From JAEUKA01 sp044228505 (lineage in GTDB: Bacteria > Myxococcota_A > Polyangia > Palsa-1104 > JAEUJZ01), in contig JBGAUT010000012.1 in NCBI GenBank assembly GCA_044228505.1, positions 1 through 64,000 on the forward strand: DNA of 64,000 nucleotides, given 5' to 3'. Made by a program: the position numbers and the translations under genes. Position 1 is the first letter of the stretch, and the number at the start of each line of letters is the position of its first letter. Shown here piece by piece: positions 1 through 8,100 of this stretch. The notes beneath the pieces were generated by a model. It made no database searches and was not told the origin of the DNA. It worked only from the letters and a program-made list of their open reading frames with translations.

Positions 1-397
1 TTTGAATGGCGGTGAGCCGCTGAATCGCCTGCCAACCCAAGTTCAAAAACTCGTCCATATCCTGTTTGGCAAACGGAGTCTTGACCTCACAGCCTGCTGC
101 GACAGCGCGCTGCCACCACAGATCTCCATCTGTGACGACTAGCTGCATGGTGAAACCGCGCCCTCCCTTGGCCGCTTGCTCACCGTTTTCAGGAAAGGAG
201 TCCGACAGCATCATCACGCCACCGTTGATGATCAGGCTCACGTTCGCTACCCGCTGGCTGTTGGGAAGAGTCGTCACCTTGCCAAAGACCTTGGCACCGA
301 ACGCTCGCTCGTAGAAGTCAATGGCGCGGCGCGAATCGTCGAGAGCCAGGTACGGAATCACGCCTTGCATCATGCAGTGTTGCGGACTTTCGTTCAC
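1..397 (-). CDS. VOC-family (glyoxalase/PhnB-like) protein, 3' part beyond window
   Basis: Reading the minus strand from a GTG at 397 gives a protein with the VOC pattern: MQGVIPYLALDDSRRAIDFY near the N terminus, then ERAFGAKVFGKVTTLP and MLSDSFPENG. These are typical of PhnB/YdcD-type glyoxalase-fold proteins with a beta-alpha-beta-beta-beta module. The gene is cut by the window start after about 132 residues. A GGAG lies 8 bases before the GTG, and the GTG overlaps the TGA of the upstream TetR gene as GTGA, so the two are translationally coupled. VOC proteins of this kind often bind metals or toxic compounds, but the substrate cannot be told. Being the partner of a TetR repressor suggests a detoxification or resistance role (inference). 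Confidence 0.8.
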   Translation of the reverse strand, partial: MNESPQHCMMQGVIPYLALDDSRRAIDFYERAFGAKVFGKVTTLPNSQRVANVSLIINGGVMMLSDSFPENGEQAAKGGRGFTMQLVVTDGDLWWQRAVAAGCEVKTPFAKQDMDEFLNLGWQAIQRLTAIQ

Positions 398-1029
398 GAT
401 TGTCTCCTTCTGTTTTCTTTGCGCCCGTTAAACAGCAGGCGCACGTAACGCTTCAAATGGGAGGCCATGTCGCGGGCGATCGCGGGCCCTCCGTCCGCTT
501 TTGCCAGCACAAACGCCCCCTGCAGCACGGCTTGGGTGTGCAGCGCCAGACTCCTTGCGGTCCAATCTCCATCGATGCAGTACTTCTGGCGCGCCGCTTC
601 GATGTCTGCTTCCAGCGTCTGTGCATGGCCGAAGATGCTCGCCGCACACGCCGCACGAATCTCATCGCTCACCGCAAACGCTTCTTGCACCAGGGTTCCC
701 GCAAGGCAGGTGAATTCCGGCACGGTTCCTTCCAGCAGCGCCGTCCGGAAATCGATGTACGCCAGCACGCGCTCGAGCGGATCTTCCGGCTGGTGATACG
801 GTGCCGACGCAAACAGCGCGCTGGTTTGTTCCGACCAGTACTGGGCGGCGGCAACAGCCAGTGCGTCCTTGCTGGCAAAGTGATGGAAGAACGCTCCCTT
901 GGTCACTCCAGCAACGCGACAGAGCTCATCCACGCTGGTTGCCGCATAGCCCTTGGCGCGAATCACCTGAATGGCAGCGTCGAGGAGCTTGGTGCGTGCA
1001 TCGCGTTTTGGGGCTTCTTCGCGTTCCAT
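394..1029 (-). CDS. TetR/AcrR-family transcriptional repressor
   Basis: The 211-residue protein starts with a classic TetR N-terminal helix-turn-helix: TKLLDAAIQVIRAKGYAATS, then VDELCRVAGVTKGAFFHHFASKDAL at about residues 30-55. The C-terminal ligand domain is helical and unassigned. I chose the ATG at 1029 over an in-frame start at 1071 because the HTH then begins at the usual distance and because a 22-bp palindrome lies just upstream (1039-1060), inside the extra ORF length. The VOC gene follows with a GTGA overlap, so the regulator probably controls itself and that gene. The ligand is unknown. Confidence 0.9.
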   Translation of the reverse strand: MEREEAPKRDARTKLLDAAIQVIRAKGYAATSVDELCRVAGVTKGAFFHHFASKDALAVAAAQYWSEQTSALFASAPYHQPEDPLERVLAYIDFRTALLEGTVPEFTCLAGTLVQEAFAVSDEIRAACAASIFGHAQTLEADIEAARQKYCIDGDWTARSLALHTQAVLQGAFVLAKADGGPAIARDMASHLKRYVRLLFNGRKENRRRQS

Positions 1030-1038
1030 GGACCCGCT

Positions 1039-1060
1039 ACATACCAACCGGTCGGTATGT
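1039..1060. promoter_or_regulatory. Palindromic operator of the TetR/VOC operon
   Basis: A 22-bp inverted repeat has arms ACATACC and GGTATGT around a centre containing ACCGGT. Only one base pair breaks the symmetry. It lies 9 bp upstream of the chosen TetR start, where a repressor would block its own transcription. The form fits the binding sites of TetR-family repressors; autoregulation is inferred. Confidence 0.7.
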
Positions 1061-1163
1061 TGGTCAAGCAAGAAACCGCCATCAATGTCGCGGGTTCAGC
1101 CCTAAGAATCCCCCGCAGCACAGGCCAAGGGAGCCGACCGAGGTGTGCTAGCCTGCCGCCATC

Positions 1164-2042
1164 ATGAGCGCGCTGCGTACCTTCATCCCTTGGCTGCTTA
1201 CAAGTCTGGTTGTTTCTGTCGTGGGCTGTAGTTCTGGTGGGGCGGGAAACGGCATGGGACCAGGGACTGGCGGATCAGAAGTGCCGATTGGGCTGCCCGA
1301 TCTGGCTGAAACACGAACTGATTTGCGCATGGAGCTTCCCGATCTGGCAACCCCATCGGACTTGCAGAGTCCGGAAGGTCTGTCGGCGCTTCCCGATGGA
1401 ACCTACGTGATCTTGGCGACGACCACACGTCTTGAGCATGTGTCATCGGGCGAGCCCAATCGGTGTCCGTATTGGAGTGATCTATTCACGGTCAGCAAGA
1501 CGGGTTCATCCATCAAGCTGACGGGGTCTTCTGTCCACGGATACGTGCGCGACACGCCAGCGACCGTGGATGAAAAGACCGGAAAGCTCGATGGGAAGCT
1601 GCTCGGTTCCGTCAATGTTGAAGTCTCGGGAACACTGCGCTATGCGGGAGGTAAGCTCGTGCTCGACTCGCTCTATCGGATCACGGCTCCGTGGGGATCG
1701 CTGTATCCGTGGAAGGGCGAGCTGGCGGAGCCGACTGTGTTTGGCAGCAGCACTGTGCCGCCTGGTGCAAGAAGAACCCGTTTGACCTGGACAGACACCA
1801 ACAACCGTCCGCAACTCATCGATGTGGACATTCTGCTTGATGCTGCGGGGCGTCATTGGGTCAGTTTGCCGCGTTTCCTCGGCAGCGCGGTCTTGCCATT
1901 TGACAGCGGACGGGTGACCTATACACCGCCCTGGGATGTCTGTGCGGGTCCATCAGCGCTCCTCATAAAGTACATGAAAGACATCCAGATCTCGGCGCTG
2001 GGTGTCATCACGCACACGACGCTTCCGGACTGGTATTTGTAG
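1164..2042 (+). CDS. Lipoprotein of unknown function with Asp-Leu-Ala linker
   Basis: The 292-residue protein has a lipoprotein signal: hydrophobic LLTSLVVSVVG followed by Cys22. After the Cys comes a Gly/Ser stretch and a linker with repeated PDLA/TDL units (about residues 42-68), like the linkers of other lipoproteins in this window (34661-35893). The body (residues 75-292) looks beta-rich with no family I recognise. It should sit in the cell envelope. It converges on the GCS2 gene. Function unknown. Confidence 0.75.
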   Translation: MSALRTFIPWLLTSLVVSVVGCSSGGAGNGMGPGTGGSEVPIGLPDLAETRTDLRMELPDLATPSDLQSPEGLSALPDGTYVILATTTRLEHVSSGEPNRCPYWSDLFTVSKTGSSIKLTGSSVHGYVRDTPATVDEKTGKLDGKLLGSVNVEVSGTLRYAGGKLVLDSLYRITAPWGSLYPWKGELAEPTVFGSSTVPPGARRTRLTWTDTNNRPQLIDVDILLDAAGRHWVSLPRFLGSAVLPFDSGRVTYTPPWDVCAGPSALLIKYMKDIQISALGVITHTTLPDWYL

Positions 2043-2134
2043 AATCAGCGCGGAGCGTTTAGGAGTCTTCCATTCAAAGGGTTTCACTAGACAGCCCGCC
2101 CAATCCGATGGTGATTGCCGGACGAACGGTGTCC

Positions 2135-3427
2135 CTACTGACCAAGCTCCCCCGGGAGCTTCCGCACCTGGGTCGCAAAGTCAGCGGCAAGTTGTCGACA
2201 GACTTCGATGACAGCGATGCGGCAGCCAGAGCAGCCGCGCCGTGGATCAGCACATGTTGGATGCAGCGCATGGAACTGCTTCAACAGCCGCAGGGCCGGG
2301 GCCCCGTGCTCGATGAGATCGATGAGGCCCGGAAGTGCCGATTCAAAGGGCAGAGAGAGATCATCGACCACCGGAGCCTCCTGGGCCCAGCGCACCAGCT
2401 CCGAAAATGCATCAGCCATGCGCATGACCTTCATCGACTGAGTGCAGCACAGACCATCGGCCCCCCATCGCACCGCGCTGAGCATGGCGCTGCGGAACGC
2501 GGCATCTTGAACGGCTGGCTCGTCAGGACCAAACCAATCGGGGAGTGGCTCGCTGTCCCTGTAATGCAGCAAGATGCGGTATGCAAGTCGACGGCACAGC
2601 GCCAGATATCCAGCCAGGTGACGCGGATCCGCGATCAGATCTGTGACTCCGAGCTCTACACACATTCGATCGGGGCGAATGCGAATCATTCCGTTGAGCG
2701 CAAACAGGGTGGGAAACCAGGGCCCCATCACCGTGAGCGCCTGATGGGATCGAATGTACTCCTCCCAGCGAATCGTCTTCGGCAAGACCTCGGGGTCACC
2801 ACCATTGGCCAGTCCTCGCCGAACCACATGACGGAACGACTGAACCCCCGCAAGCCTTGAACCTGCGAACGGAGAACTGGCGAACATGCCCGCCAAGATC
2901 GGTGCCAGTCGGACCATTGCGCGAAACAGCGCCAGCAAGGCATCACCATCTGGAACATGGATGTTGAGCTGCGTGCAGTCTGCGTAGCTCCGGGCCAGCA
3001 CCGCTGCGCCGTATTTGGTCTCCGCGATCTTGGGAATGAAGCCGTAGGAGCTGACCTCGGTGATGAGCTCAAGCGGCTCTGCGGCCACCGGCACGATCGA
3101 CAGACCATGCGGCTTGGCCCAGTCAAGCAACCAGCATGCGCAAGCGCGATATTCGGCGAGCAGTTCCCCGAGGTTGTGGAACGGACGGGTCTTGATCTCG
3201 CAGGTATGGGCTGAGACTTCCTCGCTCCGCCACTCCTCTGTACCAAACAGAGAGGAGACGATCTCTCCTGGTGCTGGTGCCAGTGTGTCGGCTCGGCGCA
3301 GCGGTAGCTCGACTTCGATTCCTTGAGTGGCCTGCGCATCGGGAACAAACTGCGCGGGCGGAAGCGCATCTAAGTGTAGCTCATAGGCTTGGCCGGACTT
3401 GTGATTCCGAAGCTGAATCGTACGCAT
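2135..3427 (-). CDS. Carboxylate-amine ligase, glutamate-cysteine ligase family 2 (GCS2)-like
   Basis: The 430-residue protein resembles the GCS2/YbdK family of ATP-dependent carboxylate-amine ligases. Recognisable parts are RPFHNLGELLAEYRACACWL (about residues 80-100), a CTQLNIHVPDGDALLALFRA segment matching the family's G-T/H-HVHV-type strand, and MFASSPFAGSR (about 185-195), matching the usual ANSPFWRG-like loop. These enzymes join glutamate or a similar acid to an amine such as cysteine. The family motifs are partly divergent, so the actual substrate is uncertain. The gene appears monocistronic; G-rich sequence precedes its ATG. Confidence 0.65.
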   Translation of the reverse strand: MRTIQLRNHKSGQAYELHLDALPPAQFVPDAQATQGIEVELPLRRADTLAPAPGEIVSSLFGTEEWRSEEVSAHTCEIKTRPFHNLGELLAEYRACACWLLDWAKPHGLSIVPVAAEPLELITEVSSYGFIPKIAETKYGAAVLARSYADCTQLNIHVPDGDALLALFRAMVRLAPILAGMFASSPFAGSRLAGVQSFRHVVRRGLANGGDPEVLPKTIRWEEYIRSHQALTVMGPWFPTLFALNGMIRIRPDRMCVELGVTDLIADPRHLAGYLALCRRLAYRILLHYRDSEPLPDWFGPDEPAVQDAAFRSAMLSAVRWGADGLCCTQSMKVMRMADAFSELVRWAQEAPVVDDLSLPFESALPGLIDLIEHGAPALRLLKQFHALHPTCADPRRGCSGCRIAVIEVCRQLAADFATQVRKLPGELGQ

Positions 3428-3605
3428 GTCCCCCCTAATGAGCAGTGCTCAGTGCTCAGTCAGCAAGTGTAGCAGTGATGTTAAGCCGAAGTGGACCGCC
3501 ACGGCGAAGCAAGTCACCAAACGCACGTAAGCTCACGAAGCGAAAGGAATTCGCGATACAGTCGCTACACACTGCGGGGCGTTCAGCTCACAGAATCGTG
3601 CTCAA

Positions 3606-4067
3606 TCACAGATCGCCTTCATCGGCATCCTTGGCGAGCACTCGCAGCATCTTACGAAGCAGGTCACGCTCCTTGTGGGTAAGTGGTGTAACCAGCTCGT
3701 CTTCCACCTGCGATGCGAGCCGCGAGATCTTGGTCGATACCTGCACTCCTTTTGCAGTCAGTCGCACCGCGTGACGGCGTCGATCCACGGCATCCGGTTC
3801 ACGTAGCACAAGCCCCATCCCTTCGAGCTGATCGAGCAGCGACACCAGATGGGCGCGCTCGATCGAAAGAATGTTCGCGATCTCGACCTGGGCGAGCGAT
3901 CCACGAGCGACCAGCGTAAACAGGATGTCACAGTGAGCCGGGCGTACGCCGAGCGGTTCCACTTTCAACGAAAACAATCGCTGAGCATGCTTGCCAAGCC
4001 GCACCAGCAGGTAGCCGACATGCTCAGAGAGTGCCGTCGGGAGATTGTCGAGGATGGGGCTGCTCAT
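3606..4067 (-). CDS. MarR-family transcriptional regulator
   Basis: The 153-residue protein matches MarR regulators in size and layout. It has an N-terminal dimerisation helix, then a winged helix at about residues 35-105 with VRPAHCDILFTLVARGSLAQ, VEIANILSIERAHLVSLLDQ and the wing DAVDRRRHAVRLTAKG. The ATG at 4067 is preferred to one at 4097 because AAGGAAG precedes it at proper distance. It is divergent from the two SnoaL-like genes, and a palindrome overlaps their promoter, so it probably represses them and itself (inference). Confidence 0.9.
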   Translation of the reverse strand: MSSPILDNLPTALSEHVGYLLVRLGKHAQRLFSLKVEPLGVRPAHCDILFTLVARGSLAQVEIANILSIERAHLVSLLDQLEGMGLVLREPDAVDRRRHAVRLTAKGVQVSTKISRLASQVEDELVTPLTHKERDLLRKMLRVLAKDADEGDL

Positions 4068-4090
4068 GACGACTTCCTTATTTGGTGTGC

Positions 4091-4120
4091 TTGACAACCA
4101 TTGTCTCTGCCAATTATTAT
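4091..4120 (+). promoter_or_regulatory. Sigma70-type promoter of the SnoaL-like pair
   Basis: TTGACA (4091-4096) and TATTAT (4115-4120) are separated by 18 bp, close to consensus -35 and -10 boxes. A strong AAGGAGG follows at 4132-4138, just before the ATG at 4143. The -35 box overlaps the MarR-type palindrome at 4093-4105. Confidence 0.7.
4093..4105. promoter_or_regulatory. MarR-type operator palindrome
   Basis: Perfect 5-bp arms GACAA and TTGTC with a 3-bp centre overlap the -35 box in the intergenic region between the divergent marR-like and SnoaL-like genes. MarR proteins typically bind such short palindromes; binding here is inferred from position. Confidence 0.55.
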
Positions 4121-4142
4121 ACGACTAACCCAAGGAGGCAAC

Positions 4143-4619
4143 ATGTCACTTGACCCGGAACATAACAAGCAGATTGCACTCGCAGTGTCCCGCTCCATCC
4201 TAAAAGGCGACTGGAACACCCTCGACTCACTGCTCGATGATGGCTTCACTTATACAGGGGACGGATTTGTGTTCAGCAAAGATGAATACATGGGATTCAT
4301 GCAGGACATGAAGGCCGCCATGGACAACATGAACATGGAGTTTCCCCATGTTCTTGCCGATGGAGATCTGGTCAGTGTCCGGTTTGTCACGACCGCGAAA
4401 AACACCGGCAAGTTTATGGGCGCTCCTGCCAGCAAGAAGAACGTGACCGTTCACGGCATTTTCATTCGCAAGATCCAAGGGAACAAGGTCATGCAGGAAT
4501 GGCAGACCACCGATCTGCTCGGCCTGATGACACAGATGGGATTCGGAGCTCTGTTTGGTTACGCCGTTGGAGTGGGCCTGTTCAAAGCCAAGCCCAAGCC
4601 ACCAGTTCGGAAGCGCTAG
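4143..4619 (+). CDS. SnoaL-like ester-cyclase-fold protein
   Basis: The 158-residue protein has the NTF2/SnoaL-like pattern: an N-terminal helix pair (IALAVSRSILKGDWNTLDSL), LLDDGFTYTGDG, a KDEYMGFMQDMKAAM helix, FPHVLADGDLVSVRFVTTAKNTG and VHGIFIRKIQGNKVMQEWQT. Secreted-protein features are absent, so it is cytoplasmic. The C terminus (residues 133-158) adds a Gly-rich hydrophobic stretch and a basic tail. The start follows AAGGAGG. It is the first gene after a MarR-controlled promoter and is followed by a lipoprotein of the same fold. SnoaL-like proteins range from polyketide cyclases to binding proteins; no catalytic role can be assigned. Confidence 0.8.
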   Translation: MSLDPEHNKQIALAVSRSILKGDWNTLDSLLDDGFTYTGDGFVFSKDEYMGFMQDMKAAMDNMNMEFPHVLADGDLVSVRFVTTAKNTGKFMGAPASKKNVTVHGIFIRKIQGNKVMQEWQTTDLLGLMTQMGFGALFGYAVGVGLFKAKPKPPVRKR

Positions 4620-4658
4620 ACACAGGTTCACACGAAATCAATCCAGGGAGGGAACATC

Positions 4659-5153
4659 ATGAAACGATCTCACTTGCTACAAGCGATCGCTCTGCTCACT
4701 ACGACAGCCATGGCTGCATGCGGACCAGCCGAAGACAACAAGACCATCGCCAAAAGAGTCTCTGAAGAGGTGGTCTTCCAAAACCAGTCTCTGGAACTCA
4801 TCGCTGACAACTTTACGTACTACCCAGGAACGCCCCCACCGGGCGTTACCCAGATGAATCGAAGTGAAACCCTGGCTTCGTGGGCGGGTATCCGGGCAAC
4901 TTTCAAGGACACCAAGATCACCTGGCTCCACATCAACGCGGAAGCAGAATGGGTATCCCTTCACTACTCCCTAACCGCGACGTTGGTTCCCAACTGTGTC
5001 TTTGGACTGGCCGCAGTTCCTGGAAAAACAGCGACGTGGAAGGGGTATGTGACGCGGCAGATTCAGAATGGTCAGGTCGTGAACGAATGGGATCTCGTTG
5101 ACCTCAACGCCATGCTGCCGCAGTTTGGCGTGACCGGAGCACCCTGCAAGTAG
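4659..5153 (+). CDS. SnoaL-like lipoprotein
   Basis: The 164-residue protein has a lipoprotein signal peptide (LLQAIALLTTTAMAA then Cys21). The mature part follows the same fold as the previous gene: VSEEVVFQNQSLELIADNFT, SLHYSLTATLVPN, WKGYVTRQIQNGQVVNEWDL and DLNAMLPQFGV, which aligns with TDLLGLMTQMGF of its neighbour. It is 39 bp downstream with its own GGAGGG ribosome site, so the two form an operon: a cytoplasmic and an envelope-anchored member of one family under a divergent MarR regulator. Function unknown. Confidence 0.8.
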   Translation: MKRSHLLQAIALLTTTAMAACGPAEDNKTIAKRVSEEVVFQNQSLELIADNFTYYPGTPPPGVTQMNRSETLASWAGIRATFKDTKITWLHINAEAEWVSLHYSLTATLVPNCVFGLAAVPGKTATWKGYVTRQIQNGQVVNEWDLVDLNAMLPQFGVTGAPCK

Positions 5154-5156
5154 CAC

Positions 5157-5173
5157 AGCCGTAGAACACGGCT
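5157..5173 (+). terminator. Stem-loop after the SnoaL-like operon
   Basis: AGCCGT and ACGGCT form a 6-bp stem with a 5-base loop, four bases after the stop codon and before the convergent ankyrin gene ends. There is no clear T run, so it is only a candidate terminator. Confidence 0.35.
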
Positions 5174-5188
5174 CGGCAGCCGATGGAA

Positions 5189-6154
5189 CTACGGGGTCGG
5201 TTTGGATTTGATTGGGCGCGTGGGCTTTCGCGAAAGCAACTTCACCATCTCTGTGTTCTGGCGCGCCTTGGCCAGCGATAACGGAGTCTGTCCGCTACGG
5301 TTTTTGGCATTCACCTTGGCTCCGCGAGCAAGCAGCGTCTCTGCTCCGCGCAGCGAACCTAGCATTACCGCTTGATGAAGCGGAGTATTGCCTTCCCGAT
5401 CGGTCGTTTCCAGGTTCGCTCCGGCGTCAAGAAGTAGTGTGATGGCTTCTGCCTCCCCTGGATCCACATAGACCGTATCGTGCGGCCGGCCGAGCTTCTG
5501 GTAGATGTGCTTCTCTTGCGGCATATACGCAAACGGTCCCCAGGAAAGCGGCGTCTTGCCATTGTGGTCGGGGGCTTCGAGCGGAGCGTTCGCCGCGAGC
5601 AGAACGCGGACGGCATCTATTCGTCGCTCCATGACCGCCACGTGAAGCGGTGTAAATCCATCATTTGGCGCGGCAAATTCAATCTTGGCACCCAAGGTCA
5701 GAAGGAGTCGAAGGGTGCTGCTATGTCCATACTTTGCCGCGCTCAGTAGTGCAGCATCGCGATCCGATGCCGTCGCTCCTCGTGCAACCAAAATCGGAAT
5801 GATCTCGTCGAGTCCCCCACGCGCCGCCAGTGTCACCGCTCCATGAGGAACAGTCACTCCAGCCCGTAACAGCGCCATGACGGCCTCGCTCCGCTCATAC
5901 TCCAGTGCCCACATCAGAGCCGGTCCGTACGGTCGCGCTGTGGCGGTAAGAATCGCTCGATGCTCGGCGATGTAGCGATCATACTGAGCCGCCGTCGTGT
6001 TCTTGGGCAACGCATCGAACTCGCGAAGAAGTGGCTCGGCATCGACCTTGATCGCAGCGGCCCCATCACCGCTTGGTGGGGCAGCGGCTCCGACGATCGG
6101 TCCCACTAGCACAAGTGCCAAAACCCATCCGCCTATGGCGTCCTGATTGCGCAT
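5189..6154 (-). CDS. Exported ankyrin-repeat protein
   Basis: From the ATG at 6154 the product has 321 residues. It begins with a signal-like segment (GGWVLALVLVGPIVGAAA), then a helical region and about six ankyrin repeats, with hallmarks such as DGFTPLHVAVMERRIDAVRV, DHNGKTPLSWG, DREGNTPLHQAVMLGSLRGA and NRSGQTPLSLAKARQNTEMV. The open frame runs back to 6616, but that part overlaps the divergent M74-like gene and lacks family features. Ankyrin repeats mediate protein binding; the partner is unknown. A periplasmic location is inferred from the signal sequence. Confidence 0.8.
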   Translation of the reverse strand: MRNQDAIGGWVLALVLVGPIVGAAAPPSGDGAAAIKVDAEPLLREFDALPKNTTAAQYDRYIAEHRAILTATARPYGPALMWALEYERSEAVMALLRAGVTVPHGAVTLAARGGLDEIIPILVARGATASDRDAALLSAAKYGHSSTLRLLLTLGAKIEFAAPNDGFTPLHVAVMERRIDAVRVLLAANAPLEAPDHNGKTPLSWGPFAYMPQEKHIYQKLGRPHDTVYVDPGEAEAITLLLDAGANLETTDREGNTPLHQAVMLGSLRGAETLLARGAKVNAKNRSGQTPLSLAKARQNTEMVKLLSRKPTRPIKSKPTP

Positions 6155-6283
6155 TGAGCATGATAATAGCGTAGAGGTATGGCGACTGTCTGCGACATCG
6201 AGTTGTCGCCGTCGGGCCCAAGCCGGTGGAACAAAGCGACCGATGGTGTGATAAACGGCCTTCGTGTACGGAGTGTCTATGGC

Positions 6284-7000
6284 ATGAAATGCAAGACTGG
6301 AAATCGAGTAGGAATCTGGCTGCTGATTCTTGGCGTTTCCACAGCGGCTGGTGCCAAAGAGGAATCTGCTCTTTCCTTCGGAAATGGGAGCTGTGGACGA
6401 CTTCAGGGAGGCGTGGCATTGCCCTGTCGGGGAACAAACTTTGAGGCATTCTCCCGCACTGCATGCGTGCTCGGGAGAAATCATCTTCATCCGCTGGTTC
6501 GAGATACCGTGGTCGACGCCTTTCAAGAACTCGCCGAAACACCCTTTCAACGAGTCTGGCAGTATGGTGAGACCGGAAAGGCGGCAGGAGGCCGGCTCTG
6601 GCCGCACAAAACGCATCAGAACGGACTGGCGGCAGATTTTTTTATGCCGGTGATAAACGAACGGGGCGAGCCAGCGCGGGTGCCGATCTCGGTATGGAAC
6701 AAGTTTGGCTATTCGCTGGAGTTTGGCAAAACCGGAACGCTCGACACACTTCGCATCGATTGGTCAGCGCTGGGTGCGCACCTGCTCGCGCTAGAAGCGG
6801 CGGGTCGGAAGCACAGGGTGACGATCGAACGGATCATCATCACGCCCGACTTCCACGATGCGCTGTTTGCCAACGTACCAGCGGTCCGACGCATGGCCCC
6901 ACTGTTCATGAAACGGGAAGCGTGGGTTCGGCATGACGAGCACTATCATGTCGATTTTTCGATTCCTTCCTCGCTGCGAAGACCTCTTTCCTGCCATTAG
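6284..7000 (+). CDS. Penicillin-insensitive murein endopeptidase-like protein (M74/MepA type)
   Basis: The 238-residue protein has a signal peptide (GIWLLILGVSTAAGA) and zinc-peptidase motifs of the LAS/MepA type: H108-x-H110 followed by D118 in HKTHQNGLAADFFMP, and H220-Y-H222 in DEHYHVDF near the C terminus. In MepA these residues bind zinc and act on peptidoglycan cross-links. The paired Cys residues of the N-terminal part (CGRLQGGVALPCRG, ACVLGRN) suit a periplasmic protein. An upstream in-frame start at 6179 is possible, but only the ATG at 6284 puts the signal peptide at the N terminus. Confidence 0.75.
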   Translation: MKCKTGNRVGIWLLILGVSTAAGAKEESALSFGNGSCGRLQGGVALPCRGTNFEAFSRTACVLGRNHLHPLVRDTVVDAFQELAETPFQRVWQYGETGKAAGGRLWPHKTHQNGLAADFFMPVINERGEPARVPISVWNKFGYSLEFGKTGTLDTLRIDWSALGAHLLALEAAGRKHRVTIERIIITPDFHDALFANVPAVRRMAPLFMKREAWVRHDEHYHVDFSIPSSLRRPLSCH

Positions 7001-7174
7001 GAGCTCGCCAAGTCGAGCCGCTTGCGGTGACGTACTTTTTTCAGTGCGCGACGCAAAAGTGGCTTCACGGAACATCTTGCTGACAAGTGCCGGTCCCGTT
7101 CGGTTCCGTCCCTACGACTGGTTTGCGACATCGGACCTTGCGGATTGCTGCGGTCCCGCGTATGTCTGCCGCGC

Positions 7175-8068
7175 ATGTCTTCACGCGCTTCTTCCGGCCA
7201 CATCGCCTTGGCTCTGGTCGCGGTCTATCTGATTTGGGGCTCTACCTATCTCGCGATTCGCTTCGCGCTGGACACCTTGCCGCCGTTTACGATGGCCGGG
7301 ACGCGTTTTGTGATGGCTGGGCTGTGTCTACTCGCCTTTGCGCGAGGCTCCGGTGCAACATCAGCCGATCGACAGCAGTGGTGGAGCGCAGCGCTTATCG
7401 GGGGGCTGATGCTGGTCGGTGGCAATGGCGCAGTCTGTTGGGCCGAAAAAACGGTGCCCTCTGGACTGGCCTCACTGCTGGTTGCGACCGTGCCACTATG
7501 GGCGGTTGCGATGGGAGCGCTGCTTCCGGGTGGGCAGAGACCGAGCCCACGGGTGATTCTAGGGATTCTGTTTGGGCTGGCCGGAGTCGGCATACTGGTT
7601 CAGCCGCAGAAGTCGGGAGCCGTGGACCCAGCAGGAGCGGCGGCGCTTCTGTTCGCGTCAGCATCATGGGCAGCAGGGTCGGTGTTATCCAAGCGCGTGC
7701 GCCTACCCGCCTCGCCGATTCTCTCCACGGCGATGCAGATGCTCTGCGGAGGCAGTCTCCTGCTTGTGATCGGTGCCATCGCTGGGGAATGGGCCAGCAT
7801 CCACCTACAGTCCATCACCACCAAGTCCGCCCTCGCTGTGGTCTATCTGATGGTGTTTGGATCGATCATCGGTTTTACAGCTTTTGTCTGGCTACTCCGG
7901 AACACCACGGCCGTAATCGCGACTTCGTACGCCTACGTAAACCCGCTGGTTGCCGTGCTGCTCGGCTGGGCACTCAACGGCGAGACTCCGAGCCCCCGTA
8001 CTGCCACCGCTGGTGCATTGGTGGTCAGCGCGGTAGTTCTGATCACCACGGCGCGGCCACCCAAGTAG
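7175..8068 (+). CDS. EamA/DMT-family transporter (YedA/RhaT-like)
   Basis: The 297-residue integral membrane protein has about ten transmembrane helices in two EamA halves. Family signatures are VYLIWGSTYLAIRFALDTLP in helix 1 and GLASLLVATVPLWAVAMGAL in the middle of the first half; the second half ends with TSYAYVNPLVAVLLGW and a final hydrophobic helix. Members export amino acids, drugs or metabolites; the substrate is not determinable. I used the internal ATG at 7175 (residue 11 of the longer frame), which places the first helix close to the N terminus. The 174 bp before it hold no gene I can support. Confidence 0.85.
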   Translation: MSSRASSGHIALALVAVYLIWGSTYLAIRFALDTLPPFTMAGTRFVMAGLCLLAFARGSGATSADRQQWWSAALIGGLMLVGGNGAVCWAEKTVPSGLASLLVATVPLWAVAMGALLPGGQRPSPRVILGILFGLAGVGILVQPQKSGAVDPAGAAALLFASASWAAGSVLSKRVRLPASPILSTAMQMLCGGSLLLVIGAIAGEWASIHLQSITTKSALAVVYLMVFGSIIGFTAFVWLLRNTTAVIATSYAYVNPLVAVLLGWALNGETPSPRTATAGALVVSAVVLITTARPPK

Positions 8069-8100
8069 ACAGCACCTTCCAGATTCATCGCAGCTCGCAG

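Noticed and set aside
1..448. Two plus-strand frames (66-314 and 176-448)
   Set aside because: They are antisense to the VOC-family reading frame on the minus strand, which has a clear family pattern and ribosome site.
6155..6616. N-terminal extension of the ankyrin protein
   Set aside because: The open frame extends 154 codons upstream but overlaps the divergent peptidase gene, and the signal peptide lies at the internal ATG at 6154.
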